From: an uncultured Kordia sp.
GTDB taxonomy: Bacteria > Bacteroidota > Bacteroidia > Flavobacteriales > Flavobacteriaceae
NCBI GenBank assembly: GCA_913054565.1
Contig: CAJXHW010000048.1
Span: forward strand, 1 to 9,825
Reading direction: 5' to 3'
DNA: 9,825 nucleotides
The position numbers and the translations under genes were made by a program. Position 1 is the stretch's first letter. Every line of letters begins with the position of its first letter. The notes below the pieces were generated by a model. That model made no database searches. It had not been told where the DNA came from and saw only the letters and a list, made by a program, of their open reading frames with translations. Below, piece by piece: positions 6,519 through 9,825 of the stretch.

Positions 6519-8081
6519 TTATTGTTGAATAGCACCTGACAAAGGTATTAATTGTGCTTTTAAGCTAGGTCGTTCCATAGCTTTATCTAAAGGATACATT
6601 GGTCGTATAATTCGTTTATGACCTAATCGTTTTAAATTTTGATCAACACCTCCTGGTGTTAATGCCATAATCCAATCAGCTCTCATATTATATAGTTCTG
6701 GTACTAAATACCCAATTTTCACAATAACTATATTGGTTTTACGAGGGTTTAAATTTAGCCGTGTAAAATCAATTTCTTTATGATAAGGTTTACGCTTTTT
6801 AGTTAAAATCACCTGTATGCTGCCCACTTGCAACACCACTTCTACTTCAGCATGCTTATCGCCAAAATGAATAGCTTTTACAACACCTGTAAGTTGTACT
6901 GGTGGAGCAAATCGACTATCAATGTGCGCACCTGCCACCCCGCTAATTGTATTTCCTACGCCTGTTTTTATAGCTTTGGCTACTAAACTAGGTGCTGGTA
7001 TTGATGCATAAATAACCGAAGGACCTTGGTTTGTTGCAAATTCTGATCTTTTTAATAATTCAGTTAATGTCCAAGTAACATCTCCTGCGCCACCTGCTGT
7101 AGGATTATCGCCCATATCACTAATAATATACGGCTGCTTTTTACTGTCAATTGCTTTATTAATACTTTCTGTAAACGTAGCTACTGGTGCAACAAATTCA
7201 AATTCTGAGCGCACATTCCAAAATATATTTGCCAATGTTTCGGCTGTATTAGTTACCTTGTTTTCATCATCTCCTGTTACCATTACCACAGCGTGATTAC
7301 GCGGTTCATCAGCCCAGGCGTAACCTATCCAAATTGCAGCATCAACAATACCTTTTTGGTTAGCTGCAGGAGCTACAGCAGCATACATGCTTTTTCCTGG
7401 TTCTATACGAGTACTGGTCATTTCACCTGGTAGTAAAATTGGTACAGGAATCCATGCTTTATACTTTGGTTTTCCTAAACCTTTTTCCAAACGTTCCAAT
7501 AAATTATCAACAGCTCGCTTTTTTGATTCTATAGCATCTTCATGAGGAGCCATTCGGTAACACGTAATTAAATCAGAATGTCGTGCTAGCTTTTTAGAAA
7601 CATTTCCGTGTAAATCCATTGAAGTGCTTATTAGCGTTTCATACCCTACAACATCTCTAACTCTAGCTATAAAATCACCTTCTGGGTCATCCATACCTAC
7701 AACACTCATTGCACCGTGAATATCAAAAAACAAACCATCATAAGGAAGTCCCTTCTTTAACATTTTAAGTGTTTTTTTTACTAAACTTTCATAGGCCTCA
7801 CGTGTTACGACACCTCCTGGCAAAGCATGACCACGTAAGGTTGGTATCCAATTAGCTCGTTTTCTATTTAAAGAATCTTTTGCTAAAAAAGGATAGTACG
7901 AAAACACCTTTTCACCTACTCTTGCATGAAATGCTTCTTCACGTGTTAAAGCAGGAGAAAAAGTACTCGACTCTATTGCTAAACCTGCTATTGCTATTTT
8001 AGGTAAATTATTATGTTTATTATTCTGACCTAAGCATAGGTTCAAACATAATAAAGCTAATACTACTTGTATTTTTATCAT
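6519..8081 (-). CDS. Secreted M81-family metallopeptidase (MlrC-like)
   Basis: This 520-residue protein belongs to the MlrC/DUF1485 family, named for the sphingomonad peptidase that degrades linearised microcystin. A hydrophobic leader (1-18, ending CLGQ) suggests export to the periplasm. The MlrC N-terminal domain starts at IAIAGLAIESSTFSP (29-43; E37 is the probable catalytic glutamate). It continues with GLFFDIHGAM (116-125), SMDLHGN (154-160) and MAPHED (177-182). D156, H158 and H180 have the spacing expected of the zinc ligands of MlrC. The C-terminal domain begins around SDMGDNPTAGGAGD (321-334), a family hallmark. Length is normal and no key residue seems missing. It starts 15 bp after cutC, so the two genes probably share a transcript, and a strong terminator follows. 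Most family members have unknown physiological peptide substrates, so microcystin degradation should not be assumed. Confidence 0.88.
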   Translation of the reverse strand: MIKIQVVLALLCLNLCLGQNNKHNNLPKIAIAGLAIESSTFSPALTREEAFHARVGEKVFSYYPFLAKDSLNRKRANWIPTLRGHALPGGVVTREAYESLVKKTLKMLKKGLPYDGLFFDIHGAMSVVGMDDPEGDFIARVRDVVGYETLISTSMDLHGNVSKKLARHSDLITCYRMAPHEDAIESKKRAVDNLLERLEKGLGKPKYKAWIPVPILLPGEMTSTRIEPGKSMYAAVAPAANQKGIVDAAIWIGYAWADEPRNHAVVMVTGDDENKVTNTAETLANIFWNVRSEFEFVAPVATFTESINKAIDSKKQPYIISDMGDNPTAGGAGDVTWTLTELLKRSEFATNQGPSVIYASIPAPSLVAKAIKTGVGNTISGVAGAHIDSRFAPPVQLTGVVKAIHFGDKHAEVEVVLQVGSIQVILTKKRKPYHKEIDFTRLNLNPRKTNIVIVKIGYLVPELYNMRADWIMALTPGGVDQNLKRLGHKRIIRPMYPLDKAMERPSLKAQLIPLSGAIQQ

Positions 8082-8096
8082 TATTAACTAAATTAA

Positions 8097-8849
8097 TTAT
8101 ACTGTTTTCTCAAAATGTTCATCTAACACTGTAAGCACACGCATTATTTTTGGTACTGAAGATTGAAAATAATCGTTTTCTGGAATACTTTCAATTCCAT
8201 TAAGTTTCAATGCTGCTTTAGGCGATGGACTATGAAAACGCTCGTGTCCTGTTAAATGAAACTCTGTACTTCCTGTAGAGAATAAAGATGAAATATTAGA
8301 CTCATTTATACCCCCCCCAGGTAAAACTTTAATAGTATTTTTAGCTATTATATTTAATGTTTTTATCACATCTGTTGCTGCTGTAGCATTATTCTTGCCA
8401 CCTGAAGTTAATACTCTATCAACTTTTAATGTAATAAGTTGTTTTAAAGATTCGTTTAAGTTTGGAGTTACGTCAAATGCTCTATGAAAAGTAAATGGCA
8501 GAGGGTTACTTAATTCAATAAGTTCTTTTGTTCGTTTTATATCAATAGTACTATCTGCATTTAAAACCCCTGAAACAATACCATTTACACCTCGTTTTTT
8601 ACATTCAACAATATCTTCTTTCATGATTTCAAACTCTAAATCAGAATATACAAAATCACCTCCTCTTGGTCGTATTAAAACAAATAAATCAATTGTTAAT
8701 AATTCCCTTGCTTTTTTTATTGTTCCAAAGCTAGGTGTAGTTCCTGACTCCCATAAGTTATCACATAACTCAACTCGTTTTGCTCCTGCTATTTGAGCGC
8801 TTAAAGCAGATTGTGCTGAATTTGAACAAATTTCTAGTGTATACGACAT
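8097..8849 (-). CDS. cutC: CutC family protein
   Basis: This 250-residue TIM-barrel protein is a confident CutC-family member. The N-terminus LEICSNSAQSA and RVELCD (25-30), then TTPSFG (37-42), LIRPRGGDF (58-66), TFHRAFD (120-126), RVLTSGG (145-151) and LPGGGIN (176-182) follow the family pattern throughout. CutC was named for copper tolerance in E. coli, but a direct copper-handling role is disputed and its enzymatic activity is not firmly established. The frame is open up to an ATG at 8891, but homology begins at MSYTLEIC, so the ATG at 8847-8849 is chosen. The 14 extra residues (with CYC and KK) look like untranslated leader. It is cytoplasmic and first in a two-gene unit with the M81 peptidase 15 bp downstream. 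A run of eight G (coding strand) lies within the LPGGGIN codons. Confidence 0.9.
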   Translation of the reverse strand: MSYTLEICSNSAQSALSAQIAGAKRVELCDNLWESGTTPSFGTIKKARELLTIDLFVLIRPRGGDFVYSDLEFEIMKEDIVECKKRGVNGIVSGVLNADSTIDIKRTKELIELSNPLPFTFHRAFDVTPNLNESLKQLITLKVDRVLTSGGKNNATAATDVIKTLNIIAKNTIKVLPGGGINESNISSLFSTGSTEFHLTGHERFHSPSPKAALKLNGIESIPENDYFQSSVPKIMRVLTVLDEHFEKTV

Positions 8850-8982
8850 GTCTGGTAATTTTATAGTTGTTTTTTTAATGCAGTAGCACAAATATTGAAG
8901 TTTACTTTTTACCTGTATGCATTATGGGACAAAATGCTTGTTTATTGGTATGAAAAACTTGGAGGCGACTTCAATTTCAAAC

Positions 8983-9018
8983 AAAAAAAGAGGTAACTAT
9001 TATATAGTTACCTCTTTT
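8983..9018 (-). terminator. Rho-independent terminator of dnaK
   Basis: A perfect inverted repeat has arms 9004-9018 and 8986-9000 around a 3-nt loop, core AGAGGTAACTAT and its complement. On the minus strand it gives a 15-bp hairpin running into a U-rich tail (down to 8983). It starts 24 bp after the dnaK stop codon, so dnaK is probably the last or only gene of its transcript and is insulated from cutC. Confidence 0.9.
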
Positions 9019-9041
9019 AATATATATTTCGTAAGTACTAC

Positions 9042-9825
9042 TTACTTCACTTCTTCAAAATCTACATCTTGTACATCTTCTGCATCATTTGCAGACTCTG
9101 CTTGTCCTTCAGCACCAGCCGCACCACCTTGTTGTGCTTCAGCTTGTGCTTTATACATCTCTTCAGAAGCTACTTTCCACGCTTCGTTAATTTTGTCTAA
9201 CGCTGGTGTAATAGTTGCTAAATCTTTAGTTTCGTAAGCCGCTTTTAACTCTTCTAATGCTGCGGTAATTGGTGCTTTTTTATCATCAGATAATTTGTCA
9301 CCAAATTCAGCTAATTGCTTTTCCGTTTGGAAAATCATAGCATCAGCTTCATTTAACTTTTCTACTTCTTCTTTTTTAGCTTTATCCGCTTCTGCATTTG
9401 CTTCAGCTTCTTGCTTCATCTTTTGGATTTCCTCTTCTGTTAATCCTGAAGATGCCTCAATTCTAATGTCCTGAGACTTGTTAGTTGCTTTATCAGTAGC
9501 TGAAACTTTAATGATTCCGTTAGCGTCAATATCAAAAGTTACTTCAATTTGAGGTACTCCTCTTTGTGCAGGTGGTATACCATCTAAATGAAAACGACCG
9601 ATAGTTTTGTTATCAGCAGCCATTGGACGCTCACCTTGTATAACATGTATTTCTACTGATGGCTGGTTATCAGCAGCTGTAGAGAATACTTGTGATTTTT
9701 TAGTTGGTATAGTTGTGTTAGACTCTATTAAAGACGTCATTACACCACCCATAGTTTCAATTCCTAAAGCTAATGGTGTTACATCTAATAACAATACATC
9801 TTTAACATCACCTGTTAATACACCA
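9042..9825 (-). CDS. dnaK: Molecular chaperone DnaK (Hsp70), C-terminal part; 5' end outside the window
   Basis: The frame is open to the window edge and reads GVLTGDVKDV then LLLDVTPLALGIETMGG. This is the DnaK interdomain linker (equivalent to about residue 389 of E. coli DnaK) and the start of the substrate-binding domain. QVFSTAADNQPSVEIHVIQGER and PQIEVTFDIDANGI are canonical beta-subdomain segments. EASSGLTEEEIQKM opens the alpha-helical lid. A Gln/Gly/Ala-rich disordered tail ends in DVDFEEVK, the usual acidic C-terminal motif that helps client and co-chaperone contacts. Only the last 260 or so codons are present; the nucleotide-binding domain lies to the right of the window. The TTG at 9792-9794 that begins the ORF in isolation is an internal Leu codon, not a start. 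A terminator follows directly. The cytosolic chaperone works with DnaJ and GrpE. Confidence 0.97.
   Translation of the reverse strand, partial: GVLTGDVKDVLLLDVTPLALGIETMGGVMTSLIESNTTIPTKKSQVFSTAADNQPSVEIHVIQGERPMAADNKTIGRFHLDGIPPAQRGVPQIEVTFDIDANGIIKVSATDKATNKSQDIRIEASSGLTEEEIQKMKQEAEANAEADKAKKEEVEKLNEADAMIFQTEKQLAEFGDKLSDDKKAPITAALEELKAAYETKDLATITPALDKINEAWKVASEEMYKAQAEAQQGGAAGAEGQAESANDAEDVQDVDFEEVK

Noticed and set aside
8850..8891. Possible 14-residue N-terminal extension of CutC from an ATG at 8889-8891
   Set aside because: Family homology starts at the ATG at 8847-8849, and the extension overlaps a near-match to a promoter box (AATATTTG at 8889-8896), so it is more likely leader.
8889..8896. 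AATATTTG on the minus strand as a cutC promoter box
   Set aside because: It differs from TAnnTTTG at the first base and no TTG lies 17-23 bases upstream; too weak to list as a feature, though some promoter must lie in 8850-8985.
9031..9045. Small inverted repeat gtaag-cttac around the dnaK stop codon
   Set aside because: Only five paired bases with A/T-rich surroundings; a much stronger terminator lies just downstream.
8917..9237. Plus-strand open frame of 106 codons overlapping the end of dnaK
   Set aside because: It is Ser/Thr/Ala/Cys-rich low-complexity sequence antisense to the dnaK tail and passes through the dnaK terminator hairpin; no family resemblance.

Overview
The window looks like a low-GC member of the Bacteroidota, most likely a marine-type Flavobacteriaceae. 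The reasons are a PorP/SprF-family protein, a secreted protein ending in a gliding-motility-type C-terminal domain (type IX secretion, T9SS), a PorE-like OmpA protein, a bacillithiol-pathway deacetylase, starts preceded by A/T-rich leaders without Shine-Dalgarno motifs, and promoter boxes of the Bacteroidota form TAnnTTTG. Every intact gene lies on the minus strand, so transcription runs from high to low coordinates. Only a broken peptidase fragment at the left edge is on the plus strand.

Right to left: the 3' part of dnaK (linker and substrate-binding domain) ends at a strong hairpin terminator (8986-9018). Next is a two-gene unit, cutC followed 15 bp later by a secreted M81/MlrC-like zinc peptidase, ending at a terminator at 6463-6499. 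Then comes a three-gene operon: a secreted L-type-lectin protein with a T9SS sorting domain, a PorP/SprF outer-membrane protein, and a TPR/propeller/CRD/OmpA protein with PorE architecture. It is preceded by a TAATTTTG box and an inverted repeat (6384-6422) and closed by a terminator at 1833-1859. A third unit starts from a promoter embedded in that terminator and holds an unrecognised three-TM membrane protein followed 20 bp later by bshB1. Directly beyond the bshB1 stop codon, plus-strand sequence encodes the middle of an M13 (neprilysin/PepO-like) metallopeptidase that breaks off before its catalytic motif.

The most coherent biology is the central operon. It reads as cargo (lectin adhesin), cargo-specific T9SS/gliding accessory (SprF-like) and a peptidoglycan-binding periplasmic anchor (PorE-like), so it looks like a self-contained module for putting a sugar-binding protein on the cell surface. 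The oddest structural point is the abrupt junction at about position 150. I see no rRNA, tRNA, CRISPR array, insertion sequence, phage gene or defence system. No gap between genes exceeds 300 bases.
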